Shown here piece after piece: positions 8,771 to 16,677 of a stretch of DNA of 49,662 nucleotides. Numbering within the stretch: the stretch's first letter is position 1; the number at the start of each line of letters is the position of its first letter. This DNA comes from Planctomycetota bacterium. Lineage in GTDB: Bacteria > Planctomycetota > J058 > JAJDCQ01. The notes under the pieces were generated by a model. The model was not told the origin of the DNA. It saw nothing but the letters and a program-made list of their open reading frames with translations, and did not search any database. The position numbers and the translations under genes were made by a program. The DNA lies in NCBI GenBank assembly GCA_029260755.1, contig JAJDCQ010000092.1, forward strand, positions 1 through 49,662, in the 5' to 3' direction.

Positions 8771-9715
8771 ATGACTCGAACCATCTCGGGCAAGACGCTC
8801 GGTCTCGGCGCGGTCGCACTCGCGGCAGCGCTTCTGGGCCCCGGCCTCGTTCGCGCCGCCGCCGGGGAGGATGACGCTCCGCCCGCCGAGCCAGCCGGCG
8901 AGGCCGACGACAAGGGCGACGGCGGCGGCGCCGACGCGAAGCCCGCGAGCGACTCCGAGGACGGCCCGACGCGGCCCGGAAGCCGAGAGGTCCTCCCCGA
9001 GGGCTGGCTCGACATGGGCCCCGGCGAGAGCCGGACCTATCGTGATGATTCGACCGGGAACCTCCCGCCGGGTCCGGTCGAGGACACGCCGCCCACGCCC
9101 GCGCCCGCGCCGAGCACCGATCGCACCACGGTCGAGCCGCCCGCCTACGACCGCGCGCCGCGCGACGACGGCGACGACAACCTCTGGGACAACGACGAGA
9201 TCCGCCTCGGCGTGTTCGTCGGCGCCTTCATCCCTTCGGGCGACCTGAAGCTCGAGGGAGCTCCCGCGATCGACGCGCGCCTCGCGATCCGACTCGGGCG
9301 GAGCTCCTCGGTGCTCGTCGGGTTCAGCTTCGGCTTCGCGTCGTTCGAGATCAGCGAGCGCGACGATGTGAACATCGGACGCGCCGAGATCGAGGCCGAC
9401 GTCCAGGTCACCCGCTACGACCTCGAGGTGATCTTCGAGCTCGCCGGCGGGGAGAAGGGCGGCGGCGGCGCCGACAACCTCGTGATCCAGTGCATGACCG
9501 GCTTCGGGCTGACGGCGTTCACGAACTTCCCCGACGACCGCGACGCGGTCGACCCGGGCGTCCTGTTCGGCGTCGGCATGAAGTACTTCCTCACCGACTA
9601 CCTCGCGATCGGGCTCGAGGCGCGCCTGCGGCTGATCTACACCCGCTTCCGCGTCGACCACAACTTCGTCGCGCTCGACTTCGACCCGCGGGCGGGGATC
9701 TCGCTTCACTTCTGA
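8771..9715 (+). CDS. Outer-membrane beta-barrel protein with acidic N-terminal region
   Basis: This 314-residue protein starts at ATG 8771 after a GGGGGG ribosome-binding-like tract; the in-frame start 13 codons upstream lacks signal-peptide logic. Residues 1-30 are a signal peptide ending LVRAAAGE. Residues 30-140 are a low-complexity, acidic and Pro/Ala-rich segment, probably disordered in the periplasm. Residues 145-314 alternate in the manner of amphipathic beta-strands (for example VGFSFGFASFEI and LAIGLEARLRLIYTRF), and the chain ends in Phe, as outer-membrane barrels do. The barrel has room for about eight strands. It belongs with OmpA/OmpW-like small barrels in general form, but no specific family is recognised. 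A strong terminator follows. Confidence 0.8.
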   Translation: MTRTISGKTLGLGAVALAAALLGPGLVRAAAGEDDAPPAEPAGEADDKGDGGGADAKPASDSEDGPTRPGSREVLPEGWLDMGPGESRTYRDDSTGNLPPGPVEDTPPTPAPAPSTDRTTVEPPAYDRAPRDDGDDNLWDNDEIRLGVFVGAFIPSGDLKLEGAPAIDARLAIRLGRSSSVLVGFSFGFASFEISERDDVNIGRAEIEADVQVTRYDLEVIFELAGGEKGGGGADNLVIQCMTGFGLTAFTNFPDDRDAVDPGVLFGVGMKYFLTDYLAIGLEARLRLIYTRFRVDHNFVALDFDPRAGISLHF

Positions 9716-9746
9716 TCCGCACGTCGCGAGCTCGACCCGAAAACAC

Positions 9747-9785
9747 GAAGCCGGGCCTCCTCGAGAGGCCCGGCTTCTTTCTTTG
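9747..9785 (+). terminator. Rho-independent terminator after the barrel gene
   Basis: A perfect 13-bp stem (gaagccgggcctc at 9747-9759, its complement at 9765-9777) with a 5-base loop is followed by tttcttt. It ends the plus-strand barrel gene and may also act on the convergent minus-strand gene ending at 9818. Confidence 0.9.
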
Positions 9786-9817
9786 GCTCTTCGCGGGTCG
9801 CTGCGCGGCGGGGTGGG

Positions 9818-10507
9818 TCAGGCCTCGGGCTCGAGCGGCTCCACCGCCGGGAACGGCAGGCGAGCGGAGATCATCGGCGCGCCGAAGATCTCCCACGGGA
9901 TCCAGAGCATCATCGTCATGAAGACGACGAAGGTCGCGAGCGCCGCCGGCGGAGCAGCGTCGAGGGCGAGGAGCGCGCCGAAGAAGAGCGCCGCGAGGGC
10001 GAAGCCGACGAGGACGCCGACCCGCCGCCGGACGAGCGCGATGCGCCAGGCCCGGTCGCACAGCTTCAGGTAGAGCGCCATCGAGTCCTGAGGCGGCGCG
10101 TCCGAGGACTCGCCGAGGCGCGCCTTGTGGCGCTCCCACGCGTCCGCCGCGCTCGCCCCCTCGTTCAGGAACGCGAGGCGGTAGCCCGCCGCGGGGTGAT
10201 CGCGCCGCGGAAAGCTCCAGGCGTGCTTCGGGCGCGAGCTCGTCTCGACGATCGAGCCGTCCCGGAGGATCGTGCGCAGCTCGAAGTGCGGGCGCTTGCC
10301 GAAGAGCTGCGCCACGGCGAAGGCGCTCCGGTCGGCGCTGCGGAGCACTTCGACCACCTGTCCGGGCTGGTCGGCCTGGTTGCGCGCCTCGAGCAGGCCG
10401 ACCGCCTCGAAGCCGAGCGCGCGGAGCGCGTCGGCCGCCTCGCCGACGGGGTCGACCCGCTCGCGCGCGGCGACGTCGGCCGTCACGTCGAGGTAGGTGA
10501 GCTTCAT
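9818..10507 (-). CDS. Hypothetical protein with two C-terminal membrane helices
   Basis: This 229-residue protein is not a recognised family. Residues 1-165 are soluble and contain HFELRTILRDGSIVETSSRPK, a beta-rich stretch with basic residues. Two hydrophobic segments follow (about 166-187 and 192-212, the second with FVVFMTMMLWIPWEIFG) and then a short acidic tail. It has no signal peptide, so the N-terminal part is probably cytoplasmic. It lies 28 bases downstream of the YeeZ-like reductase on the same strand and is probably co-transcribed with it. It ends facing the terminator at 9747-9785. Confidence 0.75.
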   Translation of the reverse strand: MKLTYLDVTADVAARERVDPVGEAADALRALGFEAVGLLEARNQADQPGQVVEVLRSADRSAFAVAQLFGKRPHFELRTILRDGSIVETSSRPKHAWSFPRRDHPAAGYRLAFLNEGASAADAWERHKARLGESSDAPPQDSMALYLKLCDRAWRIALVRRRVGVLVGFALAALFFGALLALDAAPPAALATFVVFMTMMLWIPWEIFGAPMISARLPFPAVEPLEPEA

Positions 10508-10535
10508 GACTCGCTCGTCTCCAGACGGGTCGCGC

Positions 10536-11474
10536 TCAACGGAGCGTCTCGCGCTCGGCCTCGTAGATCGCGCGCAGGCCGTCGCGGTAGCTCGGGTGCC
10601 GCAGGACGACGCCGAGGTCCTCCTTGATCCGGCGATTGCTCACCCGACGGCGATCGCGGAAGAAGCGACGCACGCCGTCGGACACGCGGGGATCATCGAG
10701 CCGGACCGGTGAGGGCGGGTCGACGCCGAGGAGCTCCGCCGCGAACGTGATGAGGTCCTCGGGCGCCGCCGGCTGATCGTCGGCGACGTTGTAGACCTTG
10801 AAGGCGCGGGGCTGGTCGATCGATGCGCGCAGCGTTCCGACGATGTCGTCGAGGTGGGCGCGGCTGCCGACGTGACCCGGCGCCTGGATTCGCTGCGCCA
10901 GCCCGGCGCGCAGGCGATTGAGCGCGCTCCGACCGGGGCCGTAGATCGCCGCGACCCGGAAGACCGCGAGCGCCCATCGGTTCGTCCGCGCGAACGCCAG
11001 CCACAGCCGCTCCGCCTCGAGCCTCGCGACCGCGCGCGCGTTGCCCGGCCGCGGCTCGGTCGTCTCGTCGACCCAGCCGCCGTCGTGATCGCCGTAGACG
11101 CCCGTCGACGAGATGTATCCCGCCCAGGCGAGTCGATCGAGCGACGCGAGGTGCTCACGGTGCCGCAGCAGCACGACGTCGCCGCCCTCCCCGGGCGGGA
11201 CGCTGACGAGCAGATGGGTCGTCCCCGCGAGCGCCCGTTCGGCATCCTCGATCGGGCGGGCGCCGTCGAAGAGATGGGCCTCGATTCCGTCGCGCTCGAG
11301 GATGGGGATCTTCGCGGGCGTGCGAGACGTCCCGGCGACGCGAAAGCCGATCGCGCGGAGCTCGCGACAGAGCGCCCGGGCGACGTAGCCGAGCCCGAAG
11401 CAGAACAGACGCGGCGGACCCTCGGCGGGCGCCGGGTCGGGACTCGAGACGGGCTCGGACGGGGCTTCGGTCAT
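10536..11474 (-). CDS. YeeZ-like NAD(P)-binding epimerase/reductase
   Basis: This 312-residue protein has a Rossmann fold whose nucleotide loop is FGLGYVARAL (about residues 25-35). YISSTGVYGD and an ARLEAERLW segment are typical of the atypical SDR group that includes YeeZ and related sugar-nucleotide epimerase-like proteins. The usual YxxxK catalytic pair is not seen: the tyrosine position reads GNARAVARLEAE. That loss is common in this subgroup. The HLDDIV segment fits the epimerase C-terminal half, and the end matches the conserved RDGLRAI region. The substrate is unknown. The first 20 residues are a Pro/Glu-rich extension. It is probably the first gene of a two-gene unit with the membrane protein ending at 9818. 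Confidence 0.82.
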   Translation of the reverse strand: MTEAPSEPVSSPDPAPAEGPPRLFCFGLGYVARALCRELRAIGFRVAGTSRTPAKIPILERDGIEAHLFDGARPIEDAERALAGTTHLLVSVPPGEGGDVVLLRHREHLASLDRLAWAGYISSTGVYGDHDGGWVDETTEPRPGNARAVARLEAERLWLAFARTNRWALAVFRVAAIYGPGRSALNRLRAGLAQRIQAPGHVGSRAHLDDIVGTLRASIDQPRAFKVYNVADDQPAAPEDLITFAAELLGVDPPSPVRLDDPRVSDGVRRFFRDRRRVSNRRIKEDLGVVLRHPSYRDGLRAIYEAERETLR

Positions 11475-11569
11475 GCGTGAGTCGGGCGTCGATCGTCGAG
11501 GTCGTGCGAGCCCGAGAGGTTACGACGGGACGGACGATCGTGCCACCCCTGCACGGGCCGGGGCGCCAA

Positions 11570-11617
11570 GGAGATTAGGGTGGTGATCTCCATAACAATA
11601 CCCTATACTTCGTCGTC
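11570..11617 (+). promoter_or_regulatory. Candidate promoter and inverted repeat before the radical SAM gene
   Basis: TATACT (11604-11609) is a good -10 match in an unusually AT-rich patch. A weak -35 (tggtga, 11581-11586) lies 17 bases upstream. The inverted repeat ggagat/atctcc (11570-11575 and 11586-11591) overlaps it and could be an operator. The predicted start point is at about 11616, next to the ATG at 11618. Confidence 0.4.
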
Positions 11618-12712
11618 ATGAGGGTGCATGGCCGAGGAACCGGGACCAACCCGGGCAACCGCTTCGAGGAGATCCACCTCGAGGAAGATCTCTCCGGTCT
11701 CCCGCCTGAGGAGCTGGCGGCGCTCGCGGCCGACCTCGAGCGCGGGCGGGGCCGCCGCGGCCCCCCGCCCGTCTATCTCCGCGACGCGTCGCGGACGATC
11801 GTGTCGCGAAACGCGAGCCCCGACATCCCGTTCGACCGGAGCGTGAACCCCTACCGGGGCTGCACCCACGGTTGCGCCTACTGCTACGCGCGGCCGACGC
11901 ACGAGTTCCTCGGGATGTCGGCCGGTCTCGACTTCGAGACGAAGATCCTCGTCAAGGAGGACGCCCCGGCGCTGCTTCGACGCGAGCTCGCCCGACGGTC
12001 GTGGACGCCGCAGGTCGTCGCGCTCTCGGGTGTCACCGATCCCTACCAGCCGGTCGAACGGACGCTCGGAATCACCCGCGGCTGCATCGAGGTGCTCGCC
12101 GAGACGCGGAACCCGGTCGCGATCGTGACGAAGAACCACCTCGTCACCCGCGACATCGATCATCTGGCGGAGCTCGCCCGGCACGACGCGGTCGTCGTGA
12201 TGGTGAGCGTGACGACGCTCGATCCCGACCTCGTCGGCAAGCTCGAGCCGCGCACCTCGCGCCCGGCGCGACGCCTCGACGCGATCCGGACGCTCGCCGA
12301 GGCCGGGATCCCCGTCGGCGTGCTGGTGGCGCCGGTGATCCCGGGCCTCACCGATCACGAGATGCCCCGGATCCTCGAGGCGGCCGCGGCGGCCGGCGCG
12401 ACCCGCGCATCGAAGGTGATGCTCCGGTTACCCTACGGGCTCGGCGATCTGTTCGAGGCCTGGCTCGAGGAGCACGTCCCGACCCGTCGGGAGCGCGTCC
12501 TCGGACGGATCCGGGAGCTGCGCGGCGGGGGAAGAAACGACCCGCGCTTCGGCGCTCGGATGCGCGGCGAAGGGATCTGGGCCGAGCAGCTCGATCGCCT
12601 GTTCGCGGTGGCGTGCCGCAAGGCGGGGCTCGACGGCGACGGCCGCCGCGCCCTGTCGACCGAGGCGTTTCGGCGTCCGAGGACCGACGGCCAGCTCGAC
12701 CTGTTCGTCTGA
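11618..12712 (+). CDS. PA0069-family radical SAM protein
   Basis: This 364-residue protein opens with RGTGTNPGNRFEE, matching the RGRG-x-x-NP-x-NRFE start of the PA0069 radical SAM family, so the ATG at 11618 is well supported. The iron-sulfur binding motif is C82-x3-C86-x2-C89 within GCTHGCAYCYAR. Later family signatures include SGVTDPYQPVE and VIPGLTD. Family members are related to spore photoproduct lyase-type enzymes; the substrate of this family is unknown. No Shine-Dalgarno sequence precedes the ATG, and a -10 box lies only about 9 bases upstream, suggesting a leaderless mRNA. A thioesterase gene follows after 20 bases. Confidence 0.92.
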   Translation: MRVHGRGTGTNPGNRFEEIHLEEDLSGLPPEELAALAADLERGRGRRGPPPVYLRDASRTIVSRNASPDIPFDRSVNPYRGCTHGCAYCYARPTHEFLGMSAGLDFETKILVKEDAPALLRRELARRSWTPQVVALSGVTDPYQPVERTLGITRGCIEVLAETRNPVAIVTKNHLVTRDIDHLAELARHDAVVVMVSVTTLDPDLVGKLEPRTSRPARRLDAIRTLAEAGIPVGVLVAPVIPGLTDHEMPRILEAAAAAGATRASKVMLRLPYGLGDLFEAWLEEHVPTRRERVLGRIRELRGGGRNDPRFGARMRGEGIWAEQLDRLFAVACRKAGLDGDGRRALSTEAFRRPRTDGQLDLFV

Positions 12713-12732
12713 CGCATCAGGGGAGAACGACG

Positions 12733-13221
12733 GTGACCGAAGAGCTCAGCATCCAGGAGCGCTACGTTCCGAAGAACGCCTGCTTCGGCTGCGGACCGTC
12801 GAACGAGAAGGGCCTCCGCATCCGCAGCTTCGCCGACACGTCCGGCGCGCCGTGCGAGGGGAAGGACCCCTGCATCTGTGACTGGACGCCCGAGCCGCAC
12901 CACCAGGCGTTCCCCGGGATGGTGAACGGCGGGATCATCGGCGCGCTGCTCGACTGCCACGGGAACTGGACGGCCGCGTGGCACCTCATGCAGCGCGATG
13001 GCCTCGACGAGCCGCCCTGCACGGTGACGGCGAGCTACGAGGTGAAGCTCCGCCGGCCGACGCCGTACGGGCCGCTCCACCTCCGAGCGTGGGTGACCGA
13101 GTCGAGCGAGGATCGCGCCCACATCGCGGCGACCCTCGAGGCGGACGGCAAGGTGTGCGCCACCTGCACGGGCCTGTTCGTCGCGGTGAAGGAGGATCAC
13201 CCCGCCTACCATCGCTGGTAG
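12733..13221 (+). CDS. PaaI-type hotdog-fold thioesterase
   Basis: This 162-residue protein begins at GTG 12733, which has GGGAG about eight bases upstream. The sequence opens with a CFGCGPSNEKGLRI motif (Cys17, Cys20), typical of a thioesterase subgroup starting CFxCGPxNPxGL. The hotdog helix motif is FPGMVNGGIIGALLDCHGNW (about residues 59-78), followed by strands with VKLRRPTPYGPL. It should hydrolyse an acyl-CoA or related thioester; the substrate is unknown. The same frame is open far upstream through the radical SAM gene, but that part has no coding character. It probably forms an operon with the radical SAM gene. Confidence 0.87.
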   Translation: MTEELSIQERYVPKNACFGCGPSNEKGLRIRSFADTSGAPCEGKDPCICDWTPEPHHQAFPGMVNGGIIGALLDCHGNWTAAWHLMQRDGLDEPPCTVTASYEVKLRRPTPYGPLHLRAWVTESSEDRAHIAATLEADGKVCATCTGLFVAVKEDHPAYHRW

Positions 13222-13280
13222 GCGCTCGAAGAGAACCCGACGGGGGTCACGACTGACGCCAGGACTCCGCGCAACGAGAG

Positions 13281-13354
13281 GACTCTCTGCGTCCTCTGCG
13301 TCTCCGCTGGAACCTCTGCGTCTCTGCGTGAGAACCCGAGCGGCGAAGCCGCTC
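13281..13354. repeat. Dispersed intergenic repeat: CTCTGCGT units plus hairpin
   Basis: Imperfect direct units of ctctgcgt (on the minus strand, acgcagag) occur about five times between 13285 and 13330. They are followed by a hairpin, gagcggc-gaa-gccgctc (13338-13354). A structure of the same plan in the opposite orientation is at 49530-49662. It lies between convergent gene ends. Confidence 0.65.
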
Positions 13355-13394
13355 ATCACGCTGGCGACGACGCCGACGGCCCGGCGGGGCGGCC

Positions 13395-14435
13395 TCAGCC
13401 GGACGAGCGCTTGGTCGGGTTCCAGAAGAGCGGCACGCGCTGCGTCTCGCCCTTCTCGAGCTCGTAGCTCGTGAAGGCGACCTCGCCCGGACCGCCCCAC
13501 TCGATCACCGCGACGTGGGTCCCGTCGGGCGCCCAGGCGGGGGCGCTGATGACCCGCTCGCGACCGCGGTCGGTCACGTCCATCGCGCCCTTCGCGTCGA
13601 TGACGACGAGCTTCGCCTCGCTCGTGACGACGGCGAGGAGCTCCTCGGTCGGCGACCAGGCCGCCGCGACCGCGTCGAGGCGCGCCTTGCCGCCGAACGA
13701 CGTCGCGTCGCCGCCGTCGACCGGATGCGAACGGACCTGCCCGCCCGCGAAGACAAGGAGACGGTCGTCTCCGGCGAAGCGGACGGCGACCGGTCCGTCG
13801 ACCGCGGGCGGGAGCGAGGCGACCTCGATCTCCTCGCCGCCCGCGTGGCCGACGACGACGAGGCGATCATCCAGCGCGAGCGCGACGCGCTGGCCGTCCT
13901 CGCTCCACGCGATCGCTCGCGCCGCCGCGTCGGAGACCCGGACGGTCGCGCCGCCGAACGCGGGCGCGACGAAGGTGCCGGCCGCCTTGCCCTTCGTGAT
14001 CGCGAAGGCGACGCGCTCGCCGGAGTAGGTCCCGTGGTCGACGACGGCCCAGTCGCTCGTCGGGTCGAAGTCGCTGATCGCCTTGCCGAGGGTGCGCTTG
14101 TCGTGCCCGTCCTTCGCGACCCCGGCGATCATCGCCGCGCTCCCGACCGTCCACGCGACGCGGCTGCCGTCGGCGCTCCACCGCGGCGCGGCGCCGCGAG
14201 GATCGACGCCGCGCCGGCTCACGACGCGGGTCTTCGGCTCGCCGGAGAGCTCCACGACGATGATCGCGCCCGAGCCCTTCGCGCCGATCGCGGCGACGGC
14301 GCGCTCGCCGAACGGCGCGAAGACGGGCGCCGGGAGCGGATCGGTCAGGACCGGGGTGTCCTCGTCGGCGACCGCGGGAGCGATCGCGCAGACGGCGACC
14401 AGCACGGCGAGAACGGCGGCGTTGCGATGACGCAC
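13395..14435 (-). CDS. Periplasmic TolB/WD40-like beta-propeller protein
   Basis: This 346-residue protein starts at GTG 14435, supported by AGGAGG about seven bases upstream. A longer in-frame reading would place the signal peptide internally. Residues 1-23 are a signal peptide (NAAVLAVLVAVCAIAPAVA). The rest shows repeated blades of the TolB/PD40 type: PRWSADGSRVAWTV, IAWSEDGQRVALAL, AAWSPTEELLAVVT, APAWAPDGTHVAVIEW. No catalytic domain is attached. Such propellers usually bind proteins or ligands in the periplasm; the partner is unknown. It ends in a Lys/Arg-rich tail. The gene is monocistronic by spacing, with a repeat element downstream. Confidence 0.8.
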   Translation of the reverse strand: MRHRNAAVLAVLVAVCAIAPAVADEDTPVLTDPLPAPVFAPFGERAVAAIGAKGSGAIIVVELSGEPKTRVVSRRGVDPRGAAPRWSADGSRVAWTVGSAAMIAGVAKDGHDKRTLGKAISDFDPTSDWAVVDHGTYSGERVAFAITKGKAAGTFVAPAFGGATVRVSDAAARAIAWSEDGQRVALALDDRLVVVGHAGGEEIEVASLPPAVDGPVAVRFAGDDRLLVFAGGQVRSHPVDGGDATSFGGKARLDAVAAAWSPTEELLAVVTSEAKLVVIDAKGAMDVTDRGRERVISAPAWAPDGTHVAVIEWGGPGEVAFTSYELEKGETQRVPLFWNPTKRSSG

Positions 14436-14555
14436 GGAGACCCTCCTTGCGGCGCGGCTCGCGCCGAGATGTGGGAACGACGGGCCAGGTTCGGGAGTAT
14501 AGCGACTCGATCGGGCGCCCGTAAACCGGGGCACGCCCCCCGACAGGAGCCGGCC

Positions 14556-14595
14556 CCGGAAACGAAAGAGCCCCCCACCGCGAGGTGAGGGGCTC
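14556..14595 (-). terminator. Rho-independent terminator after the haem-motif gene
   Basis: On the minus strand a 12-bp stem with one mismatch (14584-14595 with 14568-14579, loop 14580-14583) is followed by tttcgttt. It lies 36 bases beyond the stop of the gene ending at 14631. Confidence 0.85.
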
Positions 14596-14630
14596 TCGTG
14601 AGCGTCAGGCTCGAACGGACCGGACGAGCG

Positions 14631-16388
14631 TCAGTCGTTGCTGCCGCCGTTGCCGTTTCCGTTGCCATTGTTTCCGCGTCCGTTGCCGCCGCCGGACTCC
14701 TCGCGGAGCCGGTCGGTGAGGCCGCTCGCCGGAGCGCGCGGCGACCCGAGCGTGACGAGCGCCTCGTCCGCGGCCGTCCGGACCGCCGCCGAGGTGTCGT
14801 CGTTGGCGAGCCGGGTGATGTCGGGGACCAGCGCGGTGAGGTTACGCCGGGCCGCCTCGCGAACCGCCGCGCGACGACGCGACCACCACCGGCTCTCCAT
14901 CCGCTCGCGCAGATCGGCGAGGGCCGGGTCCTCGGGCTCGGGATCCGGCGTGGGGTCGGGCGTCGGGTCCGGGGTCGGATCCGGCGTGGGATCGGGCGTC
15001 GGATCCGGAGTCGGGTCGGGCTCGTCGCCGGTCACCCAGATCGCAACCGACTTGCTGGGCTCGCCGACCGACTCGTTCACGACGCGGACGAACCACTTGC
15101 CCTTGTCGAGATCGATCGGGGAGACCTTCGCGCTCTGCGCGCCGTCGCCGGTGACGCTGGCGATCGTCGACTTCAGGAGCTTCGTTCCGTCCGACCGCAT
15201 GTACTCGACGGCGTAGCCGGCCTTCAGCTGACGACCCTCGAGGAGCATCGGCTGCGGCGCCGCGTCGAGGATCGGCCGCTCGGAGACGGCGACCGGGGCG
15301 TCCTCGCTCGCCGGGTGGAGCTTCACCCAGTCGTTGGCGCCGGCGCGACCCGTCTCGCTGTAGCTGAAGATGTAGTGCTTGCCGCGGTCCATGAGCGTGG
15401 AGGCGCGGCGCGGGTCGCCGAGCGACTCGCGTCCGGCGAACTGGTGGCAGCCGAGGCAGCTGCTCTGGATCGCGGGCCAGGTGTTCCAGTTGCGGTCGGC
15501 GCCGTTCGCCAGCTCCCAGACCTGCCCGTCGGGCGCGAACATCGTCGAGATCCAGTCGCTGCCGTTGAGGCCGCGCCGATCGGCGACGCGATACATCACG
15601 CGCACCTCGACGAGGTTCTCGCCCGTCAGCGGGAGCGGATCCCGACCGTTGGTCCGGTAGTAGAGCTTCACGAAGATCGACCCGACCGGGTACTTCTTGA
15701 GGCCGACGCCGGTGAGCGCGGTGGAGTTCGCGAGGATGCGCGGCGAGAGGCCGCCCTCGCCGGGCTGGAACCCGTGGACGGGCGCCCAGCCGGTGATCTC
15801 CTGGAAGTCGCCCGAGAAGTAGTCGGGCACGACCGTCGAGATCCAGCGCGGGTCGACGCCGAGCTCGCCGAAGCGGGCCGAGGTCTCCTCGCTGATCTCG
15901 TTGCCGAAGAAGTCGGCGCGACCGGGCGGCGGGCGATCGCCGCCACCGCCGCCGTCGCCGCCCTCACCGGTCACGGTGACGTCGTAGCGGCCGCCGGGGG
16001 TCTCCTCGTCATAGTGACGGACCATGACGTAGTGGAGGCCGTTGGCCTCGGCGGTGAACTCGACGCGGCTGGCGAGCCGCTCGTTGCCACCGTCGTCGTC
16101 CTCCTCGATCGTACTCCGGTCGGGACCGGACACGACGATGTAGGAGTCCATCTCATCCTGCAGGTTCGACGTCTCGACACCGTAGGTGTTGCCCGCGATG
16201 CAGTCGAAGCTGAAGAAGTCGCGATCGTTGGCGCGATCGATCTCGTCGGACAACGCCGTGTTGAACGAGAGCGGAGTCGCCTCATCGAAGCTGTCGTCAG
16301 GCTCGGTGGCGAAGGCCGCCGGGATGACGGAGACGAGGAGCACGCCGAGCGCGCCGGCCGCCACGAGGGCCGCGTTCCTGAAAGTCAT
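14631..16388 (-). CDS. Secreted protein with PPC-like domain, one haem-c motif and HEAT-like C-terminus
   Basis: This 585-residue protein begins at ATG 16388 with GGGGGGAA upstream. It has a signal peptide (1-28). Residues 29-141 resemble a bacterial pre-peptidase C-terminal domain (DDSFDEATPL through GGRYDVTVTG), and a Gly-rich linker follows. Residues 155-370 contain a single haem-c site, C311-L-G-C314-H315, in a context like mono-haem cytochromes. Residues 371-455 form a beta domain. Residues 457-484 are an extended DPTP repeat. Residues 490-550 look like one or two HEAT repeats, and the tail is Gly/Asn-rich. It is probably periplasmic or surface-exposed; electron transfer or binding of an oxidised substrate is an inference. 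It is transcribed divergently from the thioredoxin-fold gene and ends at a terminator. Confidence 0.82.
   Translation of the reverse strand: MTFRNAALVAAGALGVLLVSVIPAAFATEPDDSFDEATPLSFNTALSDEIDRANDRDFFSFDCIAGNTYGVETSNLQDEMDSYIVVSGPDRSTIEEDDDGGNERLASRVEFTAEANGLHYVMVRHYDEETPGGRYDVTVTGEGGDGGGGGDRPPPGRADFFGNEISEETSARFGELGVDPRWISTVVPDYFSGDFQEITGWAPVHGFQPGEGGLSPRILANSTALTGVGLKKYPVGSIFVKLYYRTNGRDPLPLTGENLVEVRVMYRVADRRGLNGSDWISTMFAPDGQVWELANGADRNWNTWPAIQSSCLGCHQFAGRESLGDPRRASTLMDRGKHYIFSYSETGRAGANDWVKLHPASEDAPVAVSERPILDAAPQPMLLEGRQLKAGYAVEYMRSDGTKLLKSTIASVTGDGAQSAKVSPIDLDKGKWFVRVVNESVGEPSKSVAIWVTGDEPDPTPDPTPDPTPDPTPDPTPDPTPDPEPEDPALADLRERMESRWWSRRRAAVREAARRNLTALVPDITRLANDDTSAAVRTAADEALVTLGSPRAPASGLTDRLREESGGGNGRGNNGNGNGNGGSND
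14937..15022 (-). repeat. 12-bp tandem repeat encoding the DPTP linker
   Basis: Six to seven copies of a 12-base unit (ggatccggcgtg and variants on the plus strand) encode Asp-Pro-Thr-Pro. The copies vary only at synonymous positions, so a rigid extended spacer seems to be under selection. Confidence 0.85.
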
Positions 16389-16429
16389 GGGTTCCCCCCG
16401 GATGGTGCGTCGCAGCACACAGAGAACGA

Positions 16430-16445
16430 CCTCCGATATCGGAGG
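16430..16445. promoter_or_regulatory. 16-bp perfect palindrome, candidate operator
   Basis: CCTCCGATATCGGAGG is perfectly symmetric and lies 42 bases upstream of the haem-motif gene start, in the 289-bp region shared with the divergent thioredoxin-fold gene. It could bind a dimeric regulator; the regulator is unknown. Confidence 0.45.
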
Positions 16446-16677
16446 CTGGACAGAGGTTATCGGGTTCGTCGGCCGACCGCAAGCAGGCACCGAAATCGAG
16501 TGGCGACCGCGGCGGATCGCCGGGGCGCGCTCCGACGTAAGTGTCCTCGCCGAAAGCGCGTCCGGCGGTGAGACGCGGCGGGTCATCGAGTCGATGGATC
16601 CATCGGCGTTCCGACCCACGTAATGTAAAGCGCCGGTGACGTGCATTCACCGAGACGAGCCCCGGAACGCCACGACG

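Noticed and set aside
11872..12732. Fusion of a long N-terminal region to the thioesterase
   Set aside because: This part overlaps the radical SAM gene in another frame and is low-complexity. The GTG at 12733 has a ribosome binding site.
14937..15022. 12-bp repeat as a CRISPR or mobile element
   Set aside because: There are no spacers, and it encodes an in-frame DPTP linker with synonymous variation.
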